From: Pseudomonadota bacterium | Lineage (GTDB): Bacteria; Myxococcota_A; UBA796; SXON01 | Assembly: GCA_030685065.1 (NCBI GenBank) | Contig: JAUXQH010000017.1 | Coordinates: forward strand, 1 to 64,000 | Length of the DNA stretch: 64,000 bases | Reading direction: 5' to 3' | In this document: in pieces, positions 33,862-42,687 of the stretch | How positions within the stretch are numbered: position 1 is the stretch's first letter | How the letters are laid out: each line of letters starts with the position of its first letter | The notes under the pieces: model-generated | The model's input: only the letters and a program-made list of their open reading frames with translations | Database searches by the model: none | What the model was told of the DNA's origin: nothing | Position numbers and translations under genes: made by a program

Positions 33862-36336
33862 GTGCCGCCCGCGAAGATCAAGGCGGCGCCGCGTCGGCCG
33901 TCGACACCCGAGGAGGAGCTCCACCGCTTGCGCGGCTGGTTCGTCCAGCGCGGCTGGACCCCCATGGCGTTCCAGGAGGAGGCCTGGGCCGCGTATCTAC
34001 GCGGGGAGAGCGGCATCGTGCAGGTCCCGACCGGCGCCGGCAAGACGTACGCCGCCTACTTCGGTCCGCTCGCGGAGGTCGCCGCGCGCGGCGGCGGCAT
34101 CCTCTACATCAGCCCCCTGCGCGCCATGGCACGCGACATCGAGGCCGCGCTCAAGGCACCGGTCGAGGCGCTCGGGCTCGGCGTGCGGGTCGAGAGCCGC
34201 ACGGGTGATACATCGAGCGCCGTTCGCGTGCGTCAAAAGGTGCGACTGCCGGAGGTGCTGGTCACGACGCCGGAGTCGCTCTCGATGCTCCTGACCGAGG
34301 GCGACGCCGCGGCGCGTTTCGCCGGCCTGCGCGCGGTCATCGTGGACGAGTGGCACGAGCTGATCGACAGCAAGCGCGGCACCCAGATCGAGCTGGCCCT
34401 CTCGCGGCTGCGCGGCTTCGCGCCGGGGCTGAGGACCTGGGCCCTCACCGCCACCGTCGGCAACGCCGCGGAGGCCGCGCAGGCCGCGGTCGGCACCCAC
34501 GCCACGCCCACGCTGGTGCGTGCCGACATCCCCCGTCCCGTCGTGATCGACACCCTGCTCCCGACCTCGGTGGGCGCGTTTCCATGGGCGGGACATCTGG
34601 GCATCCAGATGGTGCCGCTGCTCGTCGCGGCGCTCGATCCCGAGGTGCCGACGCTCGTGTTCACGAACACGCGCTCCCAGGCCGAGCGTTGGTTCCAGGA
34701 GATCCTCGAGCGCCGCCCGGAGTGGATCGAGCACATGGGCCTCCATCACGGCTCGGTCGATCGCGAGGAGCGCGAGCGCGTCGAGGCCGGGCTCAAGAGC
34801 GGCGTGCTCCGGCTCGTGGTCTGCACCGCTTCGCTCGACCTCGGCGTCGATCTCACGCCGATCGAGCGCGTGGTGCAGATCGGCTCCCCGAAGGGCATCG
34901 CCCGCCTCACGCAGCGCGCGGGCCGGTCGGGCCATCGTCCGGGCGCGACGTGCCGGGTGACATGCGTGCCGACGAACACCTTCGAGCTCGTGGAGATCGC
35001 GGCGGTGCGGGACGCGCTCGCGCACGGCGAGGTGGAGCCGCGCCGGCCCTTGCCGAAGCCGCTGGACGTGCTCGCGCAACACCTCGTCACCTGCGCCCTC
35101 GGCGGCGGCTTCACCGAGGCGGGCATCCTCGACGAGGTCCGCGGTGCCTGGTCCTACCGCGATCTCACGGCCGTCGAGCTCGGGTGGGCACTGGCGCTGG
35201 TGCGGGACGGCGGCGCCACCCTCGGCGCCTACCCCGAGTACCACCGCGTCGTGATGGTCGGCGATCGGTACCGCGTACCGGACGATGGCATCGCCAAGCT
35301 GCACCGCGCCAACGTGGGGACGATCCTGGGGGATGCCACGATCCAGGTCCGGAAGGTCGGCGGCGGCGACATCGGGAGCATCGACGAGGGCTTCATCACC
35401 CGGCTCCGCATCGGGGAGAGCTTCGTCTTCGCGGGGCGGACCTTGGAGCTCGTCCGCATCAAGGATCTCGTGGCGTGGGCGAAGCCGGCCACGAAGCGCA
35501 CGACCAACACCCCCCACTGGCCCGGCAACAAGCTCCCGATCTCCGGCTCGTTGGGCCACGCCGTGCGCCGCGTGCTCGACGACGTTCGCGGCGGCCGCGT
35601 GGACGCCCCCGAGCTGGTCGCGGCGCGCCCCGTGTTCGAGGCCCAGGCGGCGATCTCCCGCCTGCCCGCGGCGGATCGCGTGCTCGTCGAGCTCTGCACC
35701 ACCCGCGAGGGCCACCACGTGTTCCTCTACCCGTTCGAGGGGCGCCGCGTTCACGAGGGGCTCGCGGCGTTGCTGGCCTTGCGGATGGGGCGCCGCGTGC
35801 CGGCGACCTTTTCCATGGCCGTGAACGACCACGGGCTCGAGCTCCTGACCGCCGATCCGTACCCGTTCGCGGCGCTGCTCGACGCGGCGGCGTTCACGAC
35901 GGAGGGCCTCGTGGACGACATCGTCGCCAGCGTGAACATCAGCGAGCTGATGCGCCGCCGGTTTCGCGAGATCGCCCGGGTGGCGGGGCTCGTCATGACC
36001 GGCCCGGCGCACGCGCGCCGTACGCTGCGCCAGGTCCAGTCGAGCGCCTCGCTGCTCTACGACGTTTTCACCCGCTATGACCCCGACAACCTGCTGCTCC
36101 TCCAGGCCCGTCGAGAGGTCGTCGAGCAGCAGTTCGAGCGGGACCGCCTGCTCGCCGTCTTGGGCCGATTGGGGGGCTCCCCCCTCGAATGTATCGATAC
36201 ATCCCGGCCGAGCCCGCTCGCGTTTCCGCTCGTGGTGGAGCGGCTCGCGGTCGACGCCGCATCGATGGAGAGCCTCCTGGACCGTATCCAACGCATGACC
36301 GCGGGGTTCGAACAGGGGCCATGCGCGTCCGCGTAG
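33862..36336 (+). CDS. Lhr-like ligase-associated DEAD/DEAH-box DNA helicase
   Basis: 824 residues, the size of the ligase-associated DNA-damage-response helicase. Helicase motifs in order: I VPTGAGKT, Ib TTPESL, II VDEWHE, III ALTATVG, IV VFTNTRSQAE, V TASLDLGVDL and VI QRAGRSGHRPGA. The Lhr core after the RecA domains is present (DGIAKLHRANVGTIL, FAGRTLELVRIKD). The protein unwinds DNA 3' to 5' in a repair pathway. The start is GTG at 33862. Its 3' end overlaps the PdeM gene by 16 bp. The other usual members, an ATP-dependent DNA ligase and an exonuclease, are not in this window. Confidence 0.9.
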   Translation: MPPAKIKAAPRRPSTPEEELHRLRGWFVQRGWTPMAFQEEAWAAYLRGESGIVQVPTGAGKTYAAYFGPLAEVAARGGGILYISPLRAMARDIEAALKAPVEALGLGVRVESRTGDTSSAVRVRQKVRLPEVLVTTPESLSMLLTEGDAAARFAGLRAVIVDEWHELIDSKRGTQIELALSRLRGFAPGLRTWALTATVGNAAEAAQAAVGTHATPTLVRADIPRPVVIDTLLPTSVGAFPWAGHLGIQMVPLLVAALDPEVPTLVFTNTRSQAERWFQEILERRPEWIEHMGLHHGSVDREERERVEAGLKSGVLRLVVCTASLDLGVDLTPIERVVQIGSPKGIARLTQRAGRSGHRPGATCRVTCVPTNTFELVEIAAVRDALAHGEVEPRRPLPKPLDVLAQHLVTCALGGGFTEAGILDEVRGAWSYRDLTAVELGWALALVRDGGATLGAYPEYHRVVMVGDRYRVPDDGIAKLHRANVGTILGDATIQVRKVGGGDIGSIDEGFITRLRIGESFVFAGRTLELVRIKDLVAWAKPATKRTTNTPHWPGNKLPISGSLGHAVRRVLDDVRGGRVDAPELVAARPVFEAQAAISRLPAADRVLVELCTTREGHHVFLYPFEGRRVHEGLAALLALRMGRRVPATFSMAVNDHGLELLTADPYPFAALLDAAAFTTEGLVDDIVASVNISELMRRRFREIARVAGLVMTGPAHARRTLRQVQSSASLLYDVFTRYDPDNLLLLQARREVVEQQFERDRLLAVLGRLGGSPLECIDTSRPSPLAFPLVVERLAVDAASMESLLDRIQRMTAGFEQGPCASA

Positions 36337-36956
36337 GCGAGCACGAGGTCGAGCTCCTCCACGAGCGCGCCGTGTATTGGCCCGCCACGGGCACGCTCAT
36401 CGTCGCGGACCTGCACTGGGGAAAGGAGGAGACGTTCCAGGCGTTCGGCATTCCCGTCCCCAACGGGATCCTCGCGGACGACCTCGCGCGGCTCGAGCGA
36501 GCGCTCCTCCGCACCGCGGCCACCCGCCTGCTCGTCCTGGGTGACCTCGTCCACGGCGCGGTCTCCGCCTCCACCGTCGATGCGATCGCGGCCTGGCGCA
36601 CGCGCTGCGCGGTGCCGACGCTCCTGGTGCGCGGGAACCATGACCGACATGTGCCGGTGCTCCCGCTGTCCTGGGACATCGACGACCATCGTGGCGTCCT
36701 GTACGAGGAGGGCTACGCGTTCACGCACGAGCCCGCCCCGGTGTCCGGGGCCTACACGTGGGCCGGCCACATCCACCCGATGGCGAGCATTCGCGGCCGC
36801 GGCGATGCCTTGCGATTGCCGTGCTTCCACCTTGGCCCCGAGGTGGGCGTGCTCCCCGCGTTCGGGACGTTCACCGGCGGTGTGTCCGTGCGGCCGAACC
36901 GGGGAGACCGCCTGTTCGCGATCGCCGGCGCGGCGGTGGTGCCGTTGCCGCCCTGA
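36321..36956 (+). CDS. pdeM: Ligase-associated metallophosphoesterase (endonuclease PdeM)
   Basis: 211 residues. All calcineurin-like metal motifs are present: VADLHWGKEET, VLGDLVHG, VRGNHDRH and AGHIHP, with the LHWGKEETF variant characteristic of the ligase-associated nuclease. The product is a predicted Mn-dependent DNA endonuclease working with the adjacent Lhr-like helicase. The ATG at 36321 lies inside the end of the helicase gene, so translation is probably coupled. Confidence 0.9.
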   Translation: MRVRVGEHEVELLHERAVYWPATGTLIVADLHWGKEETFQAFGIPVPNGILADDLARLERALLRTAATRLLVLGDLVHGAVSASTVDAIAAWRTRCAVPTLLVRGNHDRHVPVLPLSWDIDDHRGVLYEEGYAFTHEPAPVSGAYTWAGHIHPMASIRGRGDALRLPCFHLGPEVGVLPAFGTFTGGVSVRPNRGDRLFAIAGAAVVPLPP

Positions 36957-37002
36957 CGGCCCCGGTGTGCGGCCCCGGTGTGCGGCCCCGGCGCGCGGCC
37001 CC
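36957..37002. repeat. 13-bp GC-rich tandem repeat, 3.5 copies
   Basis: CGGCCCCGGTGTG repeats at 36957, 36970 and 36983 (the third copy ends in GCGCG) with a partial fourth copy. It fills the whole gap between the PdeM stop and the stop of the minus-strand mini-protein. Confidence 0.75.
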
Positions 37003-37116
37003 TCAGAGCAACGTGAGCGACGCCAGGAGAAGCCCGAGCAACGCCACCGGAACGGCGACACATCCCGGTTGCCTGCGCGACCGCAGCCGCTTGCGCAGCC
37101 AATCTTCTCCGTTCAC
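37003..37116 (-). CDS. Single-helix membrane mini-protein
   Basis: 37 residues. The GTG at 37116 overlaps the TGA of the upstream dioxygenase-like gene (GTGA). The peptide has a basic N-terminus (DWLRKRLRSRRQPG) followed by one hydrophobic helix (CVAVPVALLGLLLASLTLL) that runs to the stop. This is the layout of a small inner-membrane protein. The stop/start overlap and sensible topology support it; codon or homology evidence is lacking, so I hold it as probable only. Confidence 0.5.
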   Translation of the reverse strand: MNGEDWLRKRLRSRRQPGCVAVPVALLGLLLASLTLL

Positions 37117-37802
37117 GACGTCGACTCCCGGCCGCACGCCTGGTTGGCGGGGAGGGCCCGGTCGATCTGCTTGGGCGGGGCGAGCGCGAGCGTGTCCATG
37201 ATGTGGACGAACTCGTCCCGCGGGCGGGAGAGGCGCGGGTTCGTGGCCATCTCCTCCTTGACGGTCGAGACCGTTCGGCCCTTGTAGTCGTGGGCGGGGT
37301 ACACGAGGGTGTCGGGCGGAAGCGTGAAGATCCGCGTACGAACGCTGTCGTAGAGCCGCCCGGGGTCGCCCTGCTGAAAATCGGTCCGGCCGCATCCGGC
37401 GATGAGCAGCGCGTCCCCCGTGAAGACGCGGTCACCCAGGTAGTAGGAGACACACGACGCGGTGTGGCCGGGGGTGGCGCGCACCTCGATCACGAGGTCA
37501 CCGAGCGAGAGGAGATCGCCATCGGTGAGCTGCAGGTCGGCGCAGGTGGCGCCACCGTCGCGATGCACGGCTGTGCGGCATCCGAGGCGATCCCGCAGCG
37601 AGGCCGCGGCGGTCACGTGGTCGGCGTGGACATGGGTCTCGAGCGAGTAGCTGAGCGTGAGGTCGAGCGTGCCGAGCAGCGCCACGTAGACCTCGACCTG
37701 CTCGAGGACGGGGTCGACGAGCGCGGCCTCGCGCGTGCGCGAGCACGCCACCAGGTAGGTGTAGGTGGAGGACGCGGGGTCGAAAATCTGGCGGAAGAGC
37801 AT
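37113..37802 (-). CDS. ETHE1-like persulfide dioxygenase (metallo-beta-lactamase fold)
   Basis: 229 residues. It follows the ETHE1/GloB-like branch: FDPASSTYTYLVA at the N-terminus, metal site THVHADHVTAA, then ATPGHTASCVSYYL, FTGDALLIAGCGRTDFQQGD and VYPAHDYKG. ETHE1-type enzymes oxidise glutathione persulfide to sulfite with a mononuclear iron. GRTDFQQGD is the hallmark that separates them from glyoxalase II. No signal peptide, so cytoplasmic. No rhodanese is fused or adjacent. Confidence 0.88.
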   Translation of the reverse strand: MLFRQIFDPASSTYTYLVACSRTREAALVDPVLEQVEVYVALLGTLDLTLSYSLETHVHADHVTAAASLRDRLGCRTAVHRDGGATCADLQLTDGDLLSLGDLVIEVRATPGHTASCVSYYLGDRVFTGDALLIAGCGRTDFQQGDPGRLYDSVRTRIFTLPPDTLVYPAHDYKGRTVSTVKEEMATNPRLSRPRDEFVHIMDTLALAPPKQIDRALPANQACGRESTS

Positions 37803-37899
37803 CGGGAACCCGGGTGCCTCGGGGCGGTGGATGGCCCGGATCTAACTCGGCGGCGCGGCCCGTTCGACCCACGGCGAGCGCTCGGGATAGGAAGCCCCC

Positions 37900-38640
37900 A
37901 TGTGCGGACGCGCCAAGCTCGACAGCGATTGGAGCGAGATCGTCCGGGTCTTCGACCTCTCGACGCTCTCCCTCGTGGATTACCGGCCCCGCTACAACAT
38001 CGCGCCCACGGACCTGGTCCCGGTGATCACCGGGCTGCGCGGCGCGCGCCAGGCGCGGTGGGCAACCTGGGGTTTTGTGCCGTTCTGGGAGAAGACGACC
38101 CGACCCAAGTCGCGCCCCATCAACGCGATGGCGGAGACCATCGCCACGAACGGCATGTTCAAGGGCGCCTTCTCGCGTGGGCGCTGCGTGGTGCCCGCCA
38201 CGGGCTTCTACGAGTGGGCCACGGTCCCGGAGGGGAAGCAGCCGTACCTCTTCGCGCGCGTCGATCGCCGGCCCATGGCCCTCGCCGGGATCTGCTCGCG
38301 CTGGCGTCCGGACCCCTCGAGCGTGGCCGAGGCCATCGCGACCGCGGAGAGCAAGGGCCGGGTCGTGGCGCCCTGGCTTCGCCTCCTCCAAGCCGAGGGG
38401 AGCATCCCCACCTACGCGGTCCTCACCACGACGCCGAACTCGGTGACCGAATTCGTGCACGACCGCATGCCGGTCGTGCTGCCCGATGACGAGGCGATCG
38501 AGCGGTGGTTGACCGAGGGCGCCGACGTCGCCGGCCTCCTGCGCCCCGCGCCGGACGATCTGCTCGACACGCGCCGGGTGAACCCCGCCATGGGGTCCGT
38601 GAAGGTGGACACCCCGGAGGGGTGTGCGATCCTCGATTGA
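37900..38640 (+). CDS. SRAP-family abasic-site protection protein (YedK/HMCES-like)
   Basis: 246 residues. Cys2 after Met (MCGRAKLD) is the catalytic residue that crosslinks to abasic sites in single-stranded DNA. The other SRAP motifs are present: RYNIAPTDLVPVI, WGFVPFWEK, SRPINAMAETIATNGMFKGA, RCVVPATGFYEWA (Glu of the active site) and TTTPNSVTEFVHDRMPVVL (the His). It is the third DNA-repair-type gene within 5 kb, after the Lhr-like helicase and PdeM, though not in their operon. Confidence 0.92.
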   Translation: MCGRAKLDSDWSEIVRVFDLSTLSLVDYRPRYNIAPTDLVPVITGLRGARQARWATWGFVPFWEKTTRPKSRPINAMAETIATNGMFKGAFSRGRCVVPATGFYEWATVPEGKQPYLFARVDRRPMALAGICSRWRPDPSSVAEAIATAESKGRVVAPWLRLLQAEGSIPTYAVLTTTPNSVTEFVHDRMPVVLPDDEAIERWLTEGADVAGLLRPAPDDLLDTRRVNPAMGSVKVDTPEGCAILD

Positions 38641-38723
38641 CACGCGGGTGACGCTTGGCTCGGAGGTTGGTTGGGCGTGACGCGTCCTGATCCGTTAGGG
38701 CGGCGTCCCACCCCGGAAAGACC

Positions 38724-40097
38724 ATGGGCTTCTTCGATTCCATCCTCGGCATGTTCGGCATCGGCCAACCCAAGCTCGCGGTGCAGACCTCGGCGACCCA
38801 GGCCGGCCCCGGCAAGGTGATCGACGCGACGTTGACGATCACCGGTGGCAGCCGCCCGCTCCCGCTCACGGCGCTCATCCTCTCGGTGAAGTCGACCAAG
38901 GAGGAGCGCAGGCCCGACGGCACCACCGGCCACACCTTCGAGGAGTACGGCAAGGTCGTGCTGCCCCAGGGAGGCCGCGTCATCGCGCCCGGGCAGGTGA
39001 TCACCATGAAGATGCGCGTGCAGGTGCCGGCGGGGGTGCCGCCCACGGGCGACGGCCTGAAGTACAAGATCGTCGCCTCGGCCGACGTGCCGGGGCTGGA
39101 CGCCGACGCGAGCCAGCCGCTCACCGTCACCGACACTCCCGATGCCTGGGCCGGGGAGGACCTGACGAAGTACCACGTGACCGAGTCGCCCCTGAGCTAC
39201 CGCCACTCGAGCGTGAAGAGCGACTTCCGCATCCTGCGGCTGAACGACGGCTTCGTCGTCACCTGGAAGAACGAGCTCTCTGCGCGCAATTTCGACGGCT
39301 CGCAGAAGTGGCGGGTGTCGGGGTGGGGCCGCTCCTTCACCGCGTCGCCGGACGGTACCCGCCTCCTCGTGTCCAACCAACAGAAGGAGCTCGCCATCCT
39401 CGACGCCGCCACCGGCGAAGTGGTGCAGGGGCCCACCTCCCTGGGCAAGTGGCCGGGGGACCTCGCGTGGCTGCCCGGAGAGGCGCTCGTCATCGGCACC
39501 GACGAGGGCGTGACCACGATGCAGACCAACTTCTTCCCGATCGGAGTGAGCTTCGGCGGCGACACCTACGTGGGCGGCGTCGCGGCCTCCACCGACAAGC
39601 GGTACTTTGTCAGCTATCCGAACAGCAACCTGCTGAAGTGGACCGAGGTGCCCACCGGCGACCACGGCCGCCTCGAGCTCCCGAGCCCGGGTGACATCCT
39701 CCCCTCCAAGGATGGCTCGCTGCTCGCGGTGCGCGCCCACGACGAGTTCCACCTCGTCGACGCGTCGACGCTCAAGCTGGTCCGCACCATCCCGGTGCCC
39801 GGCTTGAAGGGCATTCGCCACCTGGGCCAGGAGCAGCACAGCAGCACCCATTTCGGCGCCATGCCCCGCATCGCGGACGACAACACCCGCGTCCTCTGCC
39901 AGGACGGGTCCGGCCAGCTGTGGCTGTTGGACAAGAGCGGCGATGCCACCTACGTCTGGCCGCGCGAAGTGGTCGATCTGGTCGAGGACACCTGCTGGAT
40001 CGGCGGGGACGACTTCGTCGCGCTCACGAACGACGGGCGGGTGCTGCGCCTCTCCACGCGCGGCGGCGCGCCGGCGTGGGTGCAGCAGGACGGCTGA
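38724..40097 (+). CDS. Spo0M-like arrestin domain fused to a beta-propeller
   Basis: 457 residues, no signal peptide. Residues 1-135 follow SpoOM/arrestin-fold proteins: MGFFDSILGMFGIGQPKL, GKVIDATLTITGG, VKSTKEERR and a final strand before YKIVASADVPGLDADASQPL. Residues about 160-457 look like WD40/PQQ-type propeller blades (SFTASPDGTRLLVSNQQKEL, DILPSKDGSLLAVRAHDEF). Spo0M usually stands alone as a sporulation-control or cell-shape protein; a propeller fusion is unusual in my knowledge. Function unknown, probably a cytoplasmic scaffold. Confidence 0.75.
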   Translation: MGFFDSILGMFGIGQPKLAVQTSATQAGPGKVIDATLTITGGSRPLPLTALILSVKSTKEERRPDGTTGHTFEEYGKVVLPQGGRVIAPGQVITMKMRVQVPAGVPPTGDGLKYKIVASADVPGLDADASQPLTVTDTPDAWAGEDLTKYHVTESPLSYRHSSVKSDFRILRLNDGFVVTWKNELSARNFDGSQKWRVSGWGRSFTASPDGTRLLVSNQQKELAILDAATGEVVQGPTSLGKWPGDLAWLPGEALVIGTDEGVTTMQTNFFPIGVSFGGDTYVGGVAASTDKRYFVSYPNSNLLKWTEVPTGDHGRLELPSPGDILPSKDGSLLAVRAHDEFHLVDASTLKLVRTIPVPGLKGIRHLGQEQHSSTHFGAMPRIADDNTRVLCQDGSGQLWLLDKSGDATYVWPREVVDLVEDTCWIGGDDFVALTNDGRVLRLSTRGGAPAWVQQDG

Positions 40098-40148
40098 CCG
40101 TCGGGGGGCGCCGGATTCCGAGGGCGGCGGCGTCACGCTGCTCTCGGA

Positions 40149-41567
40149 TCAGGGGGCCCGAGCCAGGACTGTGGCGATCCGGGGGTGGATCGCCGCGAGG
40201 CGCGTGCGCAGCGCGGGATCCTTCGGAATCACCGCGGGGGTGCCACCGCCGAGCTCGTCGGCCAGGGCGAGCATCGCGGTCGCATCGGGGTTGCCGGGTG
40301 CGCGCGCCAGCAGGAGCTGGGCCCAGGACCGAGCCCGGGCCAGCCGCCAGCCGGGGTCGTGCCCGCGGATGCAGGCCCAGCGCAGCCAGTAGCCGGCCGT
40401 TCGCCGGATCGCTTCGTCGGAGGGCGGGACCGGTGCGGCGGTGACCGGTGGGGCGCCCGGCAGGACGCCTGCCCGCGCGAGGCCGTCGAGCAAGGCGCGG
40501 GCGAGGAGACCGGCCGCGTCGGGCCGGGGGTGGACGTTGTCGTAGAAGAGCGTTCCGTCGGGGGGCCCGGCAGCGTACACCGCGGCCTCGGCGTCCACGA
40601 GGGTGAAGCCGTGCGAGGCAGCCGCCGTGCGGATGGCGTCATTGATGGCGGAGGTGGCGCGGAAGGGCATCCCGTCGTGATCGACGGCCGCGTGCAGGGC
40701 GGGGAGCGCGTCGCCCCCGGCTGCCAGAGCGCGGCGGCCGGCCTGCCAGGCGAGGTCGGCGACCGCGGGAGACGCCGCCCAGCGCTGGTCGATCTCGTCG
40801 TCGGGCCGCTGGTCGAGGCCGGCGAGGTGGTCGCCCGAGGTGCTCCAGCTCGGGTCGAGGCCCGCGAGGTTGCCGGCCTGGGTGGCGATCACGACGGGTA
40901 TCCCGTCGGCGAGGGCGGCCAAGGCGGAGAGGTTTGCGCGGAACAGCGCCACGACGGCGTCGGCGTTCGCGGGGCCGCCGATGGAGGAGGGACCGACCCA
41001 CCCGGGCGCTCGGTCCACCCGCGCGCCGAGCACCATCACGTGCCGGTAGAGCGCGAAGCGCCACAGGGAGGGCGAGAACCGTGCGGGCGCCGCCATGTAC
41101 TCGTTGTGGCCGTCGTAGACGACGAAGGCCGTCGGCCCCCACGCCAGTGCGCGCCGCGCCAGCCGCCGGGTGTCGTCGGAAGATCCTCCGTTCACCCCGA
41201 GATTGACGATCTCGAACCGCCCCGGCCATTCCGCGTCGAGGCTCGCCTGCAGGATCCCGGCGACCCCGTGCCGCGTTGCCGGGATCGGCGTCGTCCCGGC
41301 CGGGCGCTCGGGGTAGCCGAACGCGGTCGACCCGCCGAGGACGACGATCCGCGTCACCCCCGTGGCGGGGGCCTCGCCGAAGGAGACCGGCGCGTAGTCC
41401 TGACATCGAAAACGCACCTCTCCATCCGCCTCGTCGACCCGATACCAGCTGTCCGCCACGGGCCAGGCGGCCGTCCGCTCCCAGCCCTCCAGCCCCGCCA
41501 GCGCGACCAGGAGCGCGCCGGCGTACGCCAGCACGGTGACGGCGGCGCGGGGCGCACGGCGCGTCAA
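40149..41567 (-). CDS. Membrane-anchored SGNH/GDSL hydrolase
   Basis: 472 residues. The TTG at 41567 overlaps the stop of the small membrane protein upstream (TTGA) and gives an N-terminal anchor (AAVTVLAYAGALLVALAGLE). The SGNH blocks are clear: I RIVVLGGSTAFGYPER with the Ser nucleophile, II NLGVNGGSS, III VVYDGHNEYM and V YDNVHPRPDA with the Asp/His pair. A helical C-terminal part follows. Such proteins act as esterases or acyltransferases on envelope polysaccharides. It is the last gene of a four-gene operon. The start is the least certain point. Confidence 0.82.
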   Translation of the reverse strand: MTRRAPRAAVTVLAYAGALLVALAGLEGWERTAAWPVADSWYRVDEADGEVRFRCQDYAPVSFGEAPATGVTRIVVLGGSTAFGYPERPAGTTPIPATRHGVAGILQASLDAEWPGRFEIVNLGVNGGSSDDTRRLARRALAWGPTAFVVYDGHNEYMAAPARFSPSLWRFALYRHVMVLGARVDRAPGWVGPSSIGGPANADAVVALFRANLSALAALADGIPVVIATQAGNLAGLDPSWSTSGDHLAGLDQRPDDEIDQRWAASPAVADLAWQAGRRALAAGGDALPALHAAVDHDGMPFRATSAINDAIRTAAASHGFTLVDAEAAVYAAGPPDGTLFYDNVHPRPDAAGLLARALLDGLARAGVLPGAPPVTAAPVPPSDEAIRRTAGYWLRWACIRGHDPGWRLARARSWAQLLLARAPGNPDATAMLALADELGGGTPAVIPKDPALRTRLAAIHPRIATVLARAP

Positions 41568-41689
41568 AAGAACTCGTACAGGAACGGGGCCTGGGCGCGG
41601 GGAACGAGCAGCCACGTGACCAGCAGAACCAGGAGCAGCCCGACGATCGGCAGCCAGATGTGACGGTTGCGCCAGATCACGTGGAACAT
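41564..41689 (-). CDS. DUF5989-like small membrane protein
   Basis: 41 residues: a short N-terminus (MFHVIWRNRHIW), one hydrophobic helix (LPIVGLLLVLLVTWLLV) and the end APFLYEFF. The WL-P...helix...APFIY.LF pattern matches the DUF5989 family as I recall it, which occurs beside SGNH hydrolases and carbamoyltransferases in polysaccharide loci. It starts inside the 3' end of the ferredoxin-type gene and its stop overlaps the hydrolase start. Confidence 0.75.
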   Translation of the reverse strand: MFHVIWRNRHIWLPIVGLLLVLLVTWLLVPRAQAPFLYEFF

Positions 41690-42687
41690 CCTGCCTCCTT
41701 GCCTCGCCAGGCCACGAAGGCCGATCGCCCGAGGAGGCCCGCGATGAGCCCCCAGCTCGCCCCGAGGAACACGTGGAAGCCGCTGATTTGTGTGGCGGCC
41801 CACACCCCGCCGATGACCGCCAGCGTCGCGAGCGAGGCATCGAACAGCGGCGAGAAGGCGCTCTCCCGCACCACCGGCGCGAGGTCGGGACGCTGGATCG
41901 GGAACGCGGATCCCGGCAGCCCGAAGCGGAGCGCCTTCACCGGACACACGTCCACGCACACCATGCAGCGGATGCACTCGGGGTCCAGGACCTCGCCGGC
42001 GCGCTGGATCTCGTTGGGGACGGAGATGCCCATCGGACAGGCCCGCTCGCACACGTCGCAGTCGATGCACCGTCCGACCTGGCGGACCCGCGGGAGCCAG
42101 GGGAGCCGCTCGAACAGCTGGAAGAAGAGCGCGAAGGGACAGACCAGCCGACAGAAGGCGCGCCGGCCGAACGCGGCCGTGAGCACGAAGGTGATGCTGG
42201 CGAAATAGAAGACCGTGGCGAGCACCGTCCGCGGGAGATCGGCGGTCCACGGCTGCACGGCGCCCAGGTCCGCGTAGGCGGTGGACAGCCCCACCTCGTT
42301 CCAGGTGTAGAGGACCGGCAGGAAGTAGGGCACGAAGATGAAGAGCCGGATGGCGCGCGCCCGGGTGTGCACGAAGCGCGGGCGGAACCCGACGCGTCGG
42401 TAGACGCCCTCCGCGAGCTCCTGGAAAGCGGACAGCTTGCACGCCCATCCACAGAAGAGGCGACCGGTGAACACGAGCGCCACACCGAGCACCAGGCAGA
42501 AGAGCGCCGCCGCGTTGAGGTGGCCCACCAGCAGCGACGCCAGCCCGCTGAAGCTGAGCTTGCCGATCCCTTGCCAGCCGAGGCCGTACCACGCCCACAG
42601 GTGCAGGCCGATCGCGCCGACGAGCCCGCCGAGGGTCCAGCGGCGGAGGCGGTCCAGCCTGCCCGGCTTGCGGCGAATGGGCGTCAC
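41677..42687 (-). CDS. NapH/CcoG-like membrane 4Fe-4S ferredoxin protein
   Basis: 336 residues. GTG start at 42687 overlaps the upstream TGA (GTGA). About five membrane helices are interleaved with cysteine motifs: FCGWACKLSAFQEL, FCRLVCPFALFFQLFER, and then two 4Fe-4S clusters, CIDCDVCERACPMGI and CIRCMVCVDVCPVKAL. This is the NapH/CcoG/RdxA layout, which passes electrons from quinol or stores them at the membrane. Neighbours are not respiratory genes, so the electron acceptor is unknown. Confidence 0.85.
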   Translation of the reverse strand: MTPIRRKPGRLDRLRRWTLGGLVGAIGLHLWAWYGLGWQGIGKLSFSGLASLLVGHLNAAALFCLVLGVALVFTGRLFCGWACKLSAFQELAEGVYRRVGFRPRFVHTRARAIRLFIFVPYFLPVLYTWNEVGLSTAYADLGAVQPWTADLPRTVLATVFYFASITFVLTAAFGRRAFCRLVCPFALFFQLFERLPWLPRVRQVGRCIDCDVCERACPMGISVPNEIQRAGEVLDPECIRCMVCVDVCPVKALRFGLPGSAFPIQRPDLAPVVRESAFSPLFDASLATLAVIGGVWAATQISGFHVFLGASWGLIAGLLGRSAFVAWRGKEAGCST

